Below, piece after piece: positions 1 through 9,417 of a stretch of 64,000 nt of DNA. The notes beneath the pieces are model-generated. The model ran no database searches and had not been told where the DNA came from. It saw only the letters and a program-made list of their open reading frames with translations. A program made the position numbers and the translations under genes. Each line of letters opens with the position of its first letter. Position 1 is the stretch's first letter. The stretch comes from Alcaligenes faecalis (GTDB taxonomy: Bacteria; Pseudomonadota; Gammaproteobacteria; Burkholderiales; Burkholderiaceae_B): assembly GCF_009497775.1 (NCBI RefSeq), contig NZ_CP031012.1, positions 248,001 through 312,000 of the forward strand, read 5' to 3'.

Positions 1-487
1 TCTTGACGGTGGTCTTGGGGGCTTTCTTGGACAGGAAAGCGCCGTGAGTGGTGCCACCTTGAACGCCAATGGTTTTGCCAGCCAGGCCATCAAAAATAGC
101 TTGTTCGTTGTCCGCGCCAACCAGATCGCTGTTCTTGGGCAGAACGAAAATGGCGTCTTCAACAGCGTAAGGAATACTGAAGTTTACGCGCTTGGCACGC
201 TCGGGGGTGTAGGACATGCCCGAGATGATCAGGTCAAAGCGCTTGGCATCCAGCGAAGGGATCAGGCTGTCAAAGGCTTGCACGATGAATTTGCAGTCGC
301 TGTTCAGCTCCTTGCACAGGGCAGCGCCCACGTCGGCGTCAAAGCCGGTGACCTTACCGGCTGCGTCCACCATGCTCCATGGTGGGTAACCGCCTTCGGT
401 ACCGATTTTCAGGGTGTCTGCCATTGCAGCCTGGGAGCCCAACAGGGCCAGGCTGGCACAGATCAGGGTCTTGCTGAGGAAACTCAT
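1..487 (-). CDS. Polar amino acid ABC transporter, periplasmic binding protein (3' part outside window)
   Basis: Periplasmic receptor of a histidine/lysine/arginine/ornithine-type ABC importer (family 3 solute-binding proteins). The first 162 codons are visible; the C-terminal part lies beyond the left edge. Residues 1-23 form a signal peptide ending in SQAAMA, followed by the family opening DTLKIGTEGGYPPWS. The segments GFDADVGAALCKEL and FDLIISGMSYTPERAKRV are typical of ligand-binding lobe 1. The ATG at 487 is preceded by AGGAG nine bases upstream. The transporter ATPase gene lies just upstream on the same strand, so permease genes are expected past the left edge (inference). The exact ligand cannot be read from this fragment. 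Confidence 0.9.
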   Translation of the reverse strand, partial: MSFLSKTLICASLALLGSQAAMADTLKIGTEGGYPPWSMVDAAGKVTGFDADVGAALCKELNSDCKFIVQAFDSLIPSLDAKRFDLIISGMSYTPERAKRVNFSIPYAVEDAIFVLPKNSDLVGADNEQAIFDGLAGKTIGVQGGTTHGAFLSKKAPKTTVK

Positions 488-576
488 GGTCTGGCTCTCC
501 TTTGTGGATAGGCTGGTGAGGGCCGTATTAGCCCTGCTGGTTTTCCAGCCTGTGTCGTATTCACGAAGCGATGATC

Positions 577-1356
577 TTACTGCATTGGTTGTAGAAACTG
601 CTGTAGACGCTCGGATTGTGGCCTATCGAACAGGTCTTTGGGGTGGCCACGTTCTTCAATCAGGCCGTTGTGCATGAAAATGGTCTCGGAAGACACGTCA
701 CGCGCAAAATTCATTTCGTGGGTGACCAGGATCATGGTGCGGCCTTCCTGGGCCAGCTGGCGAATCACGCGCAGCACTTCGCCCACCATTTCCGGGTCCA
801 GCGCCGAGGTCGGCTCGTCAAACAACAGGACATCCGGGTCCATGGCCAGTGCACGGGCAATAGCCACGCGTTGCTGCTGGCCGCCGGACAGCTCGGCCGG
901 GTAGGCATCGCACTTATTGCTCAGACCCACCTTGCCCAGCAGTTCGCGGGCGTACTCAGCCGCTTCACGGGCCGGGCGGCCTTTGACGTGGATGGGGCCT
1001 TCGGTGACGTTTTGCAGCACCGTGCGGTGCGACCACAGATTGAAGTTCTGAAACACCATCCCCAAGCGGGCGCGGACTTGTTCCAGCAGGCGCGGATTGT
1101 CCGTCTGGCAAATGCCCTTGCGATTGCGATGGCTGCGCAAAATGTCATTGCCGATCTGGATTTCGCCCTGATCGGGGACGACCAGGTGGTTAATACAGCG
1201 CAGCAGGGTACTTTTGCCCGAGCCGGAGGCTCCAATAATGGAGAGCACATCGCCCTTGTGAGCTTGCAGGGAAATGCCCTTGAGCACCTCGTTGGTGCCA
1301 AAGCGTTTGTGGATGTCGCGTACCTGGACCGCCGCGTTCAGGTCATTGTTATTCAC
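577..1356 (-). CDS. Polar amino acid ABC transporter ATP-binding protein (HisP/GlnQ type)
   Basis: Cytoplasmic ATPase that powers amino acid import. All nucleotide-binding motifs are present: Walker A GASGSGKST near residue 42, signature LSGGQQQR, Walker B VLLFDEPTSALDP, and the switch histidine in LVTHEM. The 259-residue length fits HisP-like subunits. Translation probably starts at GTG 1356, with AAGGA eight bases upstream. The insertion RNRKGICQTDNPRLLEQ between Walker A and the Q-loop is typical of HisP/ArtP-like members. The gene is followed 90 bp later by the periplasmic receptor gene, and the two presumably form one operon with permeases outside the window. Confidence 0.93.
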   Translation of the reverse strand: MNNNDLNAAVQVRDIHKRFGTNEVLKGISLQAHKGDVLSIIGASGSGKSTLLRCINHLVVPDQGEIQIGNDILRSHRNRKGICQTDNPRLLEQVRARLGMVFQNFNLWSHRTVLQNVTEGPIHVKGRPAREAAEYARELLGKVGLSNKCDAYPAELSGGQQQRVAIARALAMDPDVLLFDEPTSALDPEMVGEVLRVIRQLAQEGRTMILVTHEMNFARDVSSETIFMHNGLIEERGHPKDLFDRPQSERLQQFLQPMQ

Positions 1357-1514
1357 AGCAACGTCCTTGCGGTCAAAGAGAAAGGGGGTAAGGGTTTCAT
1401 ACGGGTGTCATATCCTGGATGCCCGATTCTACCGCTTTCCCCCTGTTTTTTTTGCACAAGCGCTGTATTTTGCTCATAAAAAGCGGCATAAACCGAGTAC
1501 GCCGCCTTACGAGC

Positions 1515-2804
1515 TTAAGGATACAGGCCGCGTACCTGACGAGATTCCAGAATGCGGGCGCAACCCACAATAAAGGCAGCCGTACGCAAGGTGACGTTGT
1601 GCTCTTTGGCAACCGCCGCCACCGTGGTGTAGGCCGAGCGCATCATCATTTCCAGACGGTTGTTGATCTCGTCCTCGGTCCAGAAGAAGCTGGAGAAGTC
1701 CTGGACCCACTCGAAGTAGGACACGGTCACGCCACCGGCGTTGGCCACTACGTCCGGAACAATGGTCACGCCCTTGTCGTTCAGGATGTCGTCGGCTTCA
1801 GGAGTGGTGGGGCCGTTGGCGCCTTCGATCACAATGCGGGCGCGGATGCGATCGGCATTGTTCTTGTTGATCTGGCCTTCCAGTGCGGCCGGGATCAGCA
1901 GATCGGTTTCGACATGCCAGAAGTCTTCGTTGGAAATGGCCTCGGCATTGGGTGCCCCGGCCAGACCTTTGTGCTGCTCCATGTGGTTCAGCAAGGCCAG
2001 CACGTCCAGACCGTTGGGGTTGTACACCGTGCCGGTGTGATCCTGTACGGCCAGCACCTTGGCACCGGCTTCCTGGAACAGGCGGGCGGCGGTGCCACCT
2101 ACGTTACCGAAGCCTTGCACAATGACGCGGGCGCCATTCAGGTCGATACCGGCGTCGCGGGCCGCTTCACAACCTACGGTAAACACGCCGCGGCCGGTGG
2201 CTTCCACACGGCCTAGGCTGCCGCCCAGGGACACGGGTTTGCCGGTGACCACGCCAGTGCTGGTGCCGCCCACATTCATGGAGTAGGTGTCCATCATCCA
2301 GGCCATGGTCTGGGCGTTGGTGTTCACGTCCGGTGCAGGAATATCCTTGTTGGGGCCGATGATCACGCCAATCTCGCTGGTGTAGCGGCGGGTGATGCGC
2401 TCCAGTTCAGCCTGGGAGTGGTTGCGCGGGTCAATACGAATACCGCCCTTGGCACCGCCAAATGGCAGGTTCACGGCAGCCGATTTGATCGACATCCAGG
2501 CAGCCAGCGCCATCACTTCGGACAGGGTGACGTCCTGGTGGTAGCGCACGCCGCCCTTGCCTGGGCCACGGGAAGTATTGTGCTGAACGCGATAGCCCTC
2601 GAAGTGGGCCACAGTGCCGTTATCCAGTTCAATGGGTACGTCGACAATCAGCGTGCGCTTGGGGCGCTTGAGTGTTTCAACCCATCGGGACAGTTTGCCC
2701 AGATACGGAGTGACTCGCTCCACTTGTTCGAGATAAATACCCCACGGGCCGACGTCGTCGGCGTTCAGGTATGACGGCAAAGCATGGGTGGGACGATCTG
2801 TCAT
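1515..2804 (-). CDS. gdhA: Glutamate dehydrogenase (Glu/Leu/Phe/Val dehydrogenase family)
   Basis: Interconverts glutamate and 2-oxoglutarate plus ammonia with NAD(P)H in the cytoplasm. The 429-residue product has the N-terminal substrate domain with [10 protein letters not shown] and PFGGAKGG (catalytic lysine), then a Rossmann domain with VQGFGNVGG. The length is typical of hexameric bacterial enzymes of the NAD-linked/dual type. The ATG at 2804 was chosen over an upstream in-frame codon because GAGGAG precedes it and homologues start near MTDRPTH. It is a single gene, divergent from yggS. Cofactor preference cannot be settled by eye. Confidence 0.95.
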   Translation of the reverse strand: MTDRPTHALPSYLNADDVGPWGIYLEQVERVTPYLGKLSRWVETLKRPKRTLIVDVPIELDNGTVAHFEGYRVQHNTSRGPGKGGVRYHQDVTLSEVMALAAWMSIKSAAVNLPFGGAKGGIRIDPRNHSQAELERITRRYTSEIGVIIGPNKDIPAPDVNTNAQTMAWMMDTYSMNVGGTSTGVVTGKPVSLGGSLGRVEATGRGVFTVGCEAARDAGIDLNGARVIVQGFGNVGGTAARLFQEAGAKVLAVQDHTGTVYNPNGLDVLALLNHMEQHKGLAGAPNAEAISNEDFWHVETDLLIPAALEGQINKNNADRIRARIVIEGANGPTTPEADDILNDKGVTIVPDVVANAGGVTVSYFEWVQDFSSFFWTEDEINNRLEMMMRSAYTTVAAVAKEHNVTLRTAAFIVGCARILESRQVRGLYP

Positions 2805-2997
2805 GAGCTCCTCGATAAGGTTGGGGAAACGGGATACGAGTACACAGTGAAGACGCAAAATGCGCACAGACGCAGAACCTGGCAAACACGCTGTGGATTG
2901 GCTTAGCGGTGGCCGTGTGCAACAGTTATGCTATCGGAAATGGCCGCTGTTGTGTTTGCAGCGTTTGCGATGGTTTTATCTGGGTGCTGGTGCATTG

Positions 2998-3702
2998 ATG
3001 GCTTCTTCTGACTCTTCCCTTTCTGGTCGCTTGGCGCAGTTGCGTCAACGCATCGAACAGGCTTGCTTGCAGGCCGGCCGCCCTGCTGATGCGGTGGCTC
3101 TTTTACCGGTAAGCAAAACCTTTCCTGTGCCCGTGCTGGCTCAAGCCCTGGATTTGGGCCTGTCACGAATGGGCGAGAACAAGGTTCAGGAGATTCGGGA
3201 CAAGCAGGCAGAGCTGGCCGATCGCGCGGTGCAGTGGGTGATGATAGGCCATCTGCAGAGCAATAAGGCCAAAGAGATCGCACGTTTAGCCAGCGAAGTA
3301 CAGTCTTTGGACCGTTTGTCGTTGGCTCAGGCGCTGGATCGGCATCTGCAAACCGAGCAGCGTAGCCTGGATGTGCTGATCCAGGTCAAGACTTCGCCGG
3401 AGCCCAGCAAGTTTGGTTTGGCACCGGAGCAATTACCTGCCTTCATGCAGTCCTTGCGCTCGCTGGATACCTTGAATGTGCGTGGTTTGATGACCATGGC
3501 CGTCAATAGCGAAGACCCCCAGGCGGTACGCGCCTGCTTTGCTACTCTGCGCCAGTGGCGCGATCGCCTGGTGGAGTTGGGCTATGAACAGGTGCAAGGC
3601 CTGTCCATGGGCATGAGCGGGGATTTCGAGCTGGCGATTCAGGAAGGCTCTACCGAAGTTCGGGTCGGCTCGGCCCTGTTTGGCGCACGCGATTACCACT
3701 AA
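2998..3702 (+). CDS. yggS: YggS family pyridoxal-phosphate homeostasis protein
   Basis: A PLP-binding protein of the YggS/PROSC family. The family has no known catalytic activity and is involved in vitamin B6 and amino acid homeostasis. The 234-residue product has the alanine-racemase-like barrel: PLP lysine at about residue 40 in VSKTFP, GENKVQE, WVMIGHLQSNK, and the C-terminal phosphate-binding MGMSGDFELAIQEGSTEVRVGSALFG. ATG 2998 gives the normal family length. In many proteobacteria proC follows; here a Bug-type binding protein follows after a gap of about 130 bp, so it is probably a single-gene unit. Confidence 0.94.
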   Translation: MASSDSSLSGRLAQLRQRIEQACLQAGRPADAVALLPVSKTFPVPVLAQALDLGLSRMGENKVQEIRDKQAELADRAVQWVMIGHLQSNKAKEIARLASEVQSLDRLSLAQALDRHLQTEQRSLDVLIQVKTSPEPSKFGLAPEQLPAFMQSLRSLDTLNVRGLMTMAVNSEDPQAVRACFATLRQWRDRLVELGYEQVQGLSMGMSGDFELAIQEGSTEVRVGSALFGARDYH

Positions 3703-3836
3703 TCGATATCAGCATCGTTACTAATGCCCTGCGCAGGGCTGTCCGCGCATAATGTCTCTGCGCATCCCGGACGGGATGCTTAATACTTAAAAAGAATAGC
3801 GCCACAAGCGCTGTCTGCACGCATGGAGGAGACATC

Positions 3837-4805
3837 ATGCATTGGAAGAGCTTTGGAGCCGGTGTGCTGTTGCTAAGCGCCAGCCTGACAGGAACGGCGA
3901 TGGCAGCAGACTGGCCCCAGTCTGCCGTGACTTGGGTAGTGCCCTATCCCGCAGGGGGCGGTTCAGATGTGATTGCCCGATTGGTCGCCAAGCAATTGGA
4001 AAGCAGCCTGGGCCAGACGCTGATTGTGGAAAACAAACCGGGGGCGGCCACCATTATTGGCGCAACCTACGTCAGCAACGCCAAGCCGGACGGCTATACC
4101 GTAGGAACGGCCGATTCAGGTACGTTGGCGTTCAACTCCTCCCTGTACAGCAAGCTGCAATACGATCCGGCGGCCTTCACGTATGTGGGCGGTCTGGCTC
4201 GTTTTCCCCTGATGCTGGCGGTGCCACAAGAGTCTCCGTACAAGACGGTGGCGGATTTGCTGGAAGCCGCTCGTAAACAGCCTGAAAAACTGACGTCCTC
4301 GTCCGCTGGCAGTGGGTCCCCACACCATCTGGCGCTGGAAATGTTCAAGCAGCGCACGGACACCAAGATCGTGCACGTGCCCTACAAGGGTGCCGCCCCT
4401 GCCATTCAGGATTTGTTAGGTGGTCAGGTGGATATGTCTTTTGTGGACTCCGCGGCAGCACTGTCCAACATCAAGGCAGGCAAACTGCGGGTGCTGGCCG
4501 TTGCCACGCCTGAGCGCAGTGGTTTGTTGCCTGACGTGCCCACCATGGCCGAAGCCGGTATTGCCGACTTCTACGCCTATGCTTGGCAGGGCATCGTGGG
4601 GCCACCCAAGATGGATGAAGCGGCCCGTCAACGCTTGAGCCAGGATTTGATGCAGGCCCTGAAAACGCCTGAACTGGACCAGCGCATACGCGAGATGGGT
4701 GTAGAGCCCATGCCCATGACGCCCGATGAATTCCAGGCCTATGCCCAGCGTGAACGCGCTGAATGGGCCACGGTTATCGAGCGTGCAGGCATCCGTATGG
4801 ATTGA
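3837..4805 (+). CDS. Bug/TctC family tripartite tricarboxylate transporter substrate-binding protein
   Basis: Periplasmic carboxylate-binding protein of the Bug family, which is greatly expanded in Alcaligenaceae. The first 23 residues form a signal peptide ending TAMA before ADWPQ. The family opening VTWVVPYPAGGGSDVIARL, the VENKPGAA loop, YKGAAPAIQDLLGGQVD and FYAYAWQGIVGPP are all present over 322 residues. ATG 3837 follows a GGAGGA ribosome site. No TctA/TctB membrane genes are adjacent, which is common for this family: many Bug proteins are orphans or act as sensors. It is convergent with the Crp/Fnr-type gene, separated by a GC-rich hairpin. The ligand is unknown. Confidence 0.92.
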   Translation: MHWKSFGAGVLLLSASLTGTAMAADWPQSAVTWVVPYPAGGGSDVIARLVAKQLESSLGQTLIVENKPGAATIIGATYVSNAKPDGYTVGTADSGTLAFNSSLYSKLQYDPAAFTYVGGLARFPLMLAVPQESPYKTVADLLEAARKQPEKLTSSSAGSGSPHHLALEMFKQRTDTKIVHVPYKGAAPAIQDLLGGQVDMSFVDSAAALSNIKAGKLRVLAVATPERSGLLPDVPTMAEAGIADFYAYAWQGIVGPPKMDEAARQRLSQDLMQALKTPELDQRIREMGVEPMPMTPDEFQAYAQRERAEWATVIERAGIRMD

Positions 4806-4810
4806 CGGTG

Positions 4811-4832
4811 ATGCGGCCCATAGTGGCCGCAT
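4811..4832. terminator. Intergenic GC-rich hairpin between convergent genes
   Basis: A perfect 8-bp stem, ATGCGGCC / GGCCGCAT, with a six-base loop sits in the 29-bp gap between two convergent genes. There is no long T-run on either strand, so it may stabilise both 3' ends rather than act as a strong intrinsic terminator. Confidence 0.5.
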
Positions 4833-4834
4833 AA

Positions 4835-5521
4835 TCAGGCGGCATACTCATCGCCGTAACGTTTCAGGCCGTCCAGGTCCAGCACCTGGACGCCACCATA
4901 CTTGATCAGCAACAGCCCTTCGTTTTCCAGTTGACGCAGGGCCTGGTTGGCACGCTGGCGCGACACCCGCGCCAGGTAGCCGATTTCTTCCTGGGTAATG
5001 TCCAGGCGCAGACCTTTTCCGGGGTAGAGCAGCGGGTTGAACAGCTCTGCCAGACAACGTGCCACGCGGGCATCGGGCGTAGACAGGCTGTTGTATTCCG
5101 CCTTGCCGATAAATTGCGCCACACGTTCATTGAGCTGATGCAGGAGGTAGCGGTTGAAAGCAATGCTCTGGTCCAGCAAATCGTTAAAACTGTGCAGGGG
5201 CAAGCGGGCCACCTGGCTGTCGCGCAAGGCCACCACATCGTATTTGCGTTCTTCGTTTTTCAGCAAAGAGCCTTCGCCTATCCAGCCACCGGCAGGCACC
5301 CCGGTCATGGAGGCAATCTTGCCTTCGGAATTTCCCACCGACACCTTGAGCAAACCCGAGAGCACGCCGATCCATGCGGTGGCGCGTTCTCCCTTGCGTT
5401 CGACGATGGCTCCGGCCTCGTATGCGGTGATCAGTGTGTCGCGGCGGACACGCTCTTGCAGCTCGGGCGTCAACAGGCGAAACCAGGCGGCTCGCTCGGA
5501 TAAAGCATCTACAACAAGCAT
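4835..5521 (-). CDS. Crp/Fnr family transcriptional regulator
   Basis: Cytoplasmic DNA-binding regulator. An N-terminal cyclic-nucleotide-binding-like beta-roll (about residues 15-125) is followed by the long dimer helix and a C-terminal winged helix-turn-helix with DITQEEIGYLARVSRQRANQALRQLENEGLL. Only one cysteine is present, so it cannot carry an FNR-type iron-sulfur cluster. The start at 5521 (MLVVDAL, with GAGGG upstream) gives 228 residues. An alternative ATG at 5554 lies inside a palindrome that looks like an operator, which argues against it. The gene is divergent from the acyl-CoA synthetase/ABC operon and is the obvious candidate regulator of that operon (inference). Confidence 0.88.
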   Translation of the reverse strand: MLVVDALSERAAWFRLLTPELQERVRRDTLITAYEAGAIVERKGERATAWIGVLSGLLKVSVGNSEGKIASMTGVPAGGWIGEGSLLKNEERKYDVVALRDSQVARLPLHSFNDLLDQSIAFNRYLLHQLNERVAQFIGKAEYNSLSTPDARVARCLAELFNPLLYPGKGLRLDITQEEIGYLARVSRQRANQALRQLENEGLLLIKYGGVQVLDLDGLKRYGDEYAA

Positions 5522-5548
5522 GAGGATTAACCCTCGATAAAGGTCGAA

Positions 5549-5564
5549 TGTCATGTCCGTGACA
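5549..5564. promoter_or_regulatory. Candidate Crp/Fnr-type operator (TGTCA-N6-TGACA)
   Basis: The 16-bp inverted repeat TGTCATGTCCGTGACA has the geometry of CRP/FNR-family sites (5-bp arms, six-base spacer). It lies in the 175-bp gap between the divergent regulator and acyl-CoA synthetase genes. Autoregulation and control of the operon are inferences from position. Confidence 0.5.
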
Positions 5565-5696
5565 ATCTTCGGGACGGGCAGCCGATAACTTGATTAATAA
5601 CAGGCTGCAAATAGCTTGAAGGCAGAACATCAGCCTTCTGCCGCAATCATAAGCAGCCTCCTGGACCATAACAAGCCGGGAAAATTCGGAGGAGAC

Positions 5697-7664
5697 ATGG
5701 TTGTGCGGATGGATAAAGAGCAGGTAGCGGGTTTACCCGGCACCTTCCCAGCCTGGATAGAACACCATGCCCAGGTGCGCGGCAACAAAGTTGCCATGCG
5801 CGAAAAAGACCTGGGAATCTGGCAGACCTGGACGTGGCAGGAGCTGGCTGAACAGGCCGAGCAACTGGCTGCGGGCCTGGCCGGGCTGGGTGTCAAGGAC
5901 GGTCAGCACGTCGCGGTGATCGGTGAAAACCGCCCGCGCCTGTATCTGGCCATGATGGCGGCGCAAATGCTGGGCGCCGTACCCGTGCCGCTGTATCAGG
6001 ATGCGGTGGCCCAGGAAATGCTGCACGTCTTGCTGGATGCCAGCATACGCGTGGCCGTGGTCGAGGATCAGGAACAGGTCGACAAGCTGCTGGAAGTCTG
6101 GGACCAGTGCCCCGATCTGGATGCGCTGATTTATGACGATCCACGCGGTCTGCGCAACTATCAGCAAGAACAGCTGCAATACATCGAACAGGTCATGGAG
6201 CAGGGGCGCTTGCAATTGGCGCGTGATCCGGACTGTGTGCGTCGTATCTGGAAGGCCATTACGCCTGAGCATGCTGCTGCCATGTTCTACACCTCCGGTA
6301 CCACCGGCAAGCCCAAGGGCGTGGTCTTGACCCACGGCGCTCTGGTGGATCGCGGTCTGGCTATTCAGGAGCTGGAGTCGCTGACCGATGCCGAGGAAGT
6401 GCTGGCTTACCTGCCTCCCGCCTGGATCGGGCAGAACATGTTTTCCTATACGCAGTTCCTGGTCACAGGCTTTACGGTGAATCACCCCGAGTCGCCCGAA
6501 ACCGTGTCCATCGACCTGCACGACATAGGCCCAACCTATTACTTTGCTCCTCCCCGCGTGCTGGAAGGCTTGCTGACGCAAGTGACCATTCGCATGGAAG
6601 ATGCCGGTGCCCTGAAGCGTGGCTTGTACAAGCGCTTTATGGCTTTGGCGCACCGCGTGGGTGTGCAGATTCTGGACAAGCGCCCCGGCGTGGGGATGTG
6701 GGATCGCCTGTGCTATGGCCTGGGCAATATCCTGATCTACGGCCCCTTGCGTAATGCCCTGGGTATGAGCCGCGTGCGTGTGGCCTATACCGCCGGTGAA
6801 GCCATTGGCCCCGATCTGTTCGACTTTTACCGCTCCATTGGCATCAACCTGAAGCAGCTTTACGGCGCTACCGAAACCTCGGTATTCGTTTGTGTTCAGG
6901 AAGATGGCCATGTGCGTGCCGACACCGTAGGCCCACCTGTGAAAGGCGTGGAAATCCGCGTGGCTGATAACGGTGAAATCCAGGTGCGCAGCCCCGGTTT
7001 GTTCAAGGAGTACTACCGCAATCCCGAGTCCACCGCCGAGTCCTTTACCGAGGACGGCTGGTATCACACGGGTGATGCCGGGTATCTGGACACGGATGGT
7101 CAGTTAAAGATCATCGACCGTGCCAAGGACGTGGGCAAATTGGCCGATGGCTCCTTGTTTGCACCCAAGTACATCGAGAACAAGCTCAAGTTCTTCCCCT
7201 TCGTCAAAGAAGCCGTGGCTTTTGGTGACGGCCAGGAAGAGGTGTGTGCCTTTATCAATATTGATCTGGAAGCCGTGGGCAACTGGGCCGAGCGTCGCAA
7301 CCTGCCCTATGCCGGTTACACCGACCTGGCGGGCAAACCCGAGGTTTACGCCTTGATTCGCGATTGCGTGGCGCAGGTTAACGAGGATCTGGCCAACGAT
7401 CCCAAGCTGGCCGGTTCGCGCATCAATGCCTTCCTGATTCTGCACAAGGAGCTGGACCCGGATGACGATGAACTGACCCGTACCCGCAAAGTACGTCGCG
7501 GCTTTATCGCGCAAAAGTACAAGGTTCTGGTCGACGCCCTGTTCAACGGCTTGGACAGGCAGTTTGTGGAGACAGAAGTGAAGTTTGAGGATGGGCGCAG
7601 CGGTCGCATTTCGGCAGACCTGCACATTGAGCGCATGACAGACGTAGCAGCAAGGAGCGCATGA
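5697..7664 (+). CDS. AMP-dependent acyl-CoA synthetase (long-chain-type CoA ligase)
   Basis: Activates a carboxylic acid to its CoA thioester via an acyl-adenylate. The 655-residue product has the AMP-binding P-loop MFYTSGTTGKPKG, the adenine motif QLYGATE, and the A8-like hinge DGWYHTGDAGYLD followed by LKIIDRAKDVGKLADG. It resembles the long-chain/FadD15-like group. ATG 5697 follows a strong GGAGGAG site. Its stop overlaps the next ATG by 4 bp (ATGA), so it is translationally coupled to an ABC importer. That coupling implies the imported compound is its substrate (inference). Whether this is a fatty or an aromatic acid cannot be told. Confidence 0.92.
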   Translation: MVVRMDKEQVAGLPGTFPAWIEHHAQVRGNKVAMREKDLGIWQTWTWQELAEQAEQLAAGLAGLGVKDGQHVAVIGENRPRLYLAMMAAQMLGAVPVPLYQDAVAQEMLHVLLDASIRVAVVEDQEQVDKLLEVWDQCPDLDALIYDDPRGLRNYQQEQLQYIEQVMEQGRLQLARDPDCVRRIWKAITPEHAAAMFYTSGTTGKPKGVVLTHGALVDRGLAIQELESLTDAEEVLAYLPPAWIGQNMFSYTQFLVTGFTVNHPESPETVSIDLHDIGPTYYFAPPRVLEGLLTQVTIRMEDAGALKRGLYKRFMALAHRVGVQILDKRPGVGMWDRLCYGLGNILIYGPLRNALGMSRVRVAYTAGEAIGPDLFDFYRSIGINLKQLYGATETSVFVCVQEDGHVRADTVGPPVKGVEIRVADNGEIQVRSPGLFKEYYRNPESTAESFTEDGWYHTGDAGYLDTDGQLKIIDRAKDVGKLADGSLFAPKYIENKLKFFPFVKEAVAFGDGQEEVCAFINIDLEAVGNWAERRNLPYAGYTDLAGKPEVYALIRDCVAQVNEDLANDPKLAGSRINAFLILHKELDPDDDELTRTRKVRRGFIAQKYKVLVDALFNGLDRQFVETEVKFEDGRSGRISADLHIERMTDVAARSA

Positions 7665-8464
7665 TGAGTGAGGCGCAAATGCCGGGCCGTCGCATTGGCC
7701 CAGTGGTACTGGATTTGAAGAATATTTCGCTGTCCTTTGGGGGTGTGAAAGCACTGACCGATATCTCGTTCAACATTCGTGAACACGAGATCCGCTCCAT
7801 CATCGGCCCGAACGGTGCAGGCAAAAGCTCCATGCTGAACGTCATCAACGGCGTGTATGCACCACAACAAGGCGAGATTGTCTTGCGGGACCAGAGTTAT
7901 GCACGCATGAACTCGCGTCACACGGCAGAGCAGGGCATTGCCCGTACCTTCCAGAACCTGGCGCTGTTCAAGGGCATGAGTGTGCTGGACAACATCATGA
8001 CCGGCCGCAATCTGCATATGAAAAGCGGGGTGTTTGCCCAGGCTTTCCGACTGGGCGGTGCCGAGCGTGAAGAGATTCGCAACCGTGAATACGTGGAAGG
8101 CATCATCGACTTTCTGGAGATCCAGGCCTATCGCAAAACGCCGGTAGGACGCCTGCCTTACGGCCTGCAAAAACGGGTTGACCTGGGCCGGGCGCTGGCG
8201 ATGCAACCGAGCATTCTGCTGCTTGATGAGCCCATGGCGGGCATGAACATCGAAGAAAAGCAGGATATGTGCCGTTTCATTCTGGATGTGAACGAAGAGT
8301 ACGGCACCACGATTGTTTTGATTGAACACGATATGGGTGTGGTCATGGATATTTCGGACCGTGTGGTGGTCCTGGACTATGGCAAGAAAATTGGTGACGG
8401 AGTACCGGACGAAGTACGACAAAACCCGGACGTCATCCGCGCCTATCTTGGCGCTGGCCATTGA
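7661..8464 (+). CDS. Branched-chain amino acid-type ABC transporter ATP-binding protein (LivG-like)
   Basis: One of two cytoplasmic ATPases of a Liv/HAAT-family importer. It carries Walker A GPNGAGKSS, the signature-region variant LPYGLQKRVD, Walker B ILLLDEPMAGM, and the switch histidine in IEHDMGVVMDISD. LivG-type proteins have this extended C-terminal part. The 267-residue length is slightly longer than LivG. Translation begins at ATG 7661 or the adjacent ATG 7664, inside the ATGA overlap with the CoA ligase. Ligase-coupled Liv systems elsewhere often carry aromatic or fatty acids rather than amino acids. Confidence 0.92.
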   Translation: MMSEAQMPGRRIGPVVLDLKNISLSFGGVKALTDISFNIREHEIRSIIGPNGAGKSSMLNVINGVYAPQQGEIVLRDQSYARMNSRHTAEQGIARTFQNLALFKGMSVLDNIMTGRNLHMKSGVFAQAFRLGGAEREEIRNREYVEGIIDFLEIQAYRKTPVGRLPYGLQKRVDLGRALAMQPSILLLDEPMAGMNIEEKQDMCRFILDVNEEYGTTIVLIEHDMGVVMDISDRVVVLDYGKKIGDGVPDEVRQNPDVIRAYLGAGH

Positions 8465-8475
8465 GGGGAACGGAC

Positions 8476-9405
8476 ATGGCATTTTTTCTTGAAACTTTGC
8501 TGGGCGGGCTGATGAGCGGGATGTTGTACGCCCTGGTCGCGCTGGGCTTTGTCCTGATCTTCAAAGCATCGGGTGTCTTTAACTTTGCACAGGGTGCAAT
8601 GGTGCTGGTGGCTGCATTGGCCATGGCCCGTCTGTCCCAGTGGATTCCGCAGTTGCTGGGCATGGAGCCTGGCATTTTGGGCAATGTGCTGGCTTTCATC
8701 GTCTCGGCCATCTTGATGTTTGTGCTGGCTGTCGTGATTGAACGCTGGGTGTTGCGTTATCTGGTCAACCAGGAAGGCACAACCTTGCTGATGGCCACCA
8801 TCGGTATCAGCTACCTGCTCGATGGCCTGGGCCAGATCGTGTTTGGCAGTTCCGTGTACTCCATTGACGTGGGCATGCCCAAAGACCCGGCTTTCATTCT
8901 GGAATCCGTGTTTGAAGGCGGTGTGCTGGTCAGCCTGGAAGACCTGAGTTCAGCCGTGGTTGCGGCCCTGCTGGTTGTAGCCCTGGCTATCTTCTTCCAA
9001 TACACCAGCGTGGGCCGTGCCCTGCGGGCGGTGGCGGACGATCACCAGGCAGCGCAATCCATTGGTATTCCTTTGAACCGTATCTGGGTTGTGGTCTGGA
9101 CCGTGGCCGGTTTGGTGGCTCTGGTGGCGGGCATTATCTGGGGCTCCAAATACGGGGTGCAGTTCACCTTGTCGACCGCAGCGCTGCGCGCCTTGCCGGT
9201 GGTGATTCTGGGTGGTCTGACGTCGGTGCCCGGCGCCATTGTGGGCGGCCTGATTATCGGTGTGGGCGAGAAGGTGTCCGAGGTTTACCTGGGCCCTTAT
9301 GTAGGTGGCGGCATCGAGATCTGGTTTGCTTATGTGCTGGCCCTGGTGTTCCTGCTGTTCCGACCACAAGGTCTGTTCGGCGAGAAGATTATTGATCGCG
9401 TCTGA
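8476..9405 (+). CDS. Branched-chain amino acid-type ABC permease (LivH-like)
   Basis: Inner-membrane permease of the Liv-type importer, 309 residues with about eight hydrophobic segments. Family features are visible: LVALGFVLIFKASGVFNFAQGAMV near the N-terminus, GRALRAVADDHQAAQSIGIPLNRIW (the ATPase-contact EAA-like loop), and LPVVILGGLTSVPGAIVGGLIIG near the C-terminus. ATG 8476 was chosen because GAGGGGA precedes it; the upstream in-frame TTG overlaps the previous stop. It sits between the LivG-like ATPase and the LivM-like permease. Confidence 0.93.
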   Translation: MAFFLETLLGGLMSGMLYALVALGFVLIFKASGVFNFAQGAMVLVAALAMARLSQWIPQLLGMEPGILGNVLAFIVSAILMFVLAVVIERWVLRYLVNQEGTTLLMATIGISYLLDGLGQIVFGSSVYSIDVGMPKDPAFILESVFEGGVLVSLEDLSSAVVAALLVVALAIFFQYTSVGRALRAVADDHQAAQSIGIPLNRIWVVVWTVAGLVALVAGIIWGSKYGVQFTLSTAALRALPVVILGGLTSVPGAIVGGLIIGVGEKVSEVYLGPYVGGGIEIWFAYVLALVFLLFRPQGLFGEKIIDRV

Positions 9406-9417
9406 GGTGGAGTCGAT

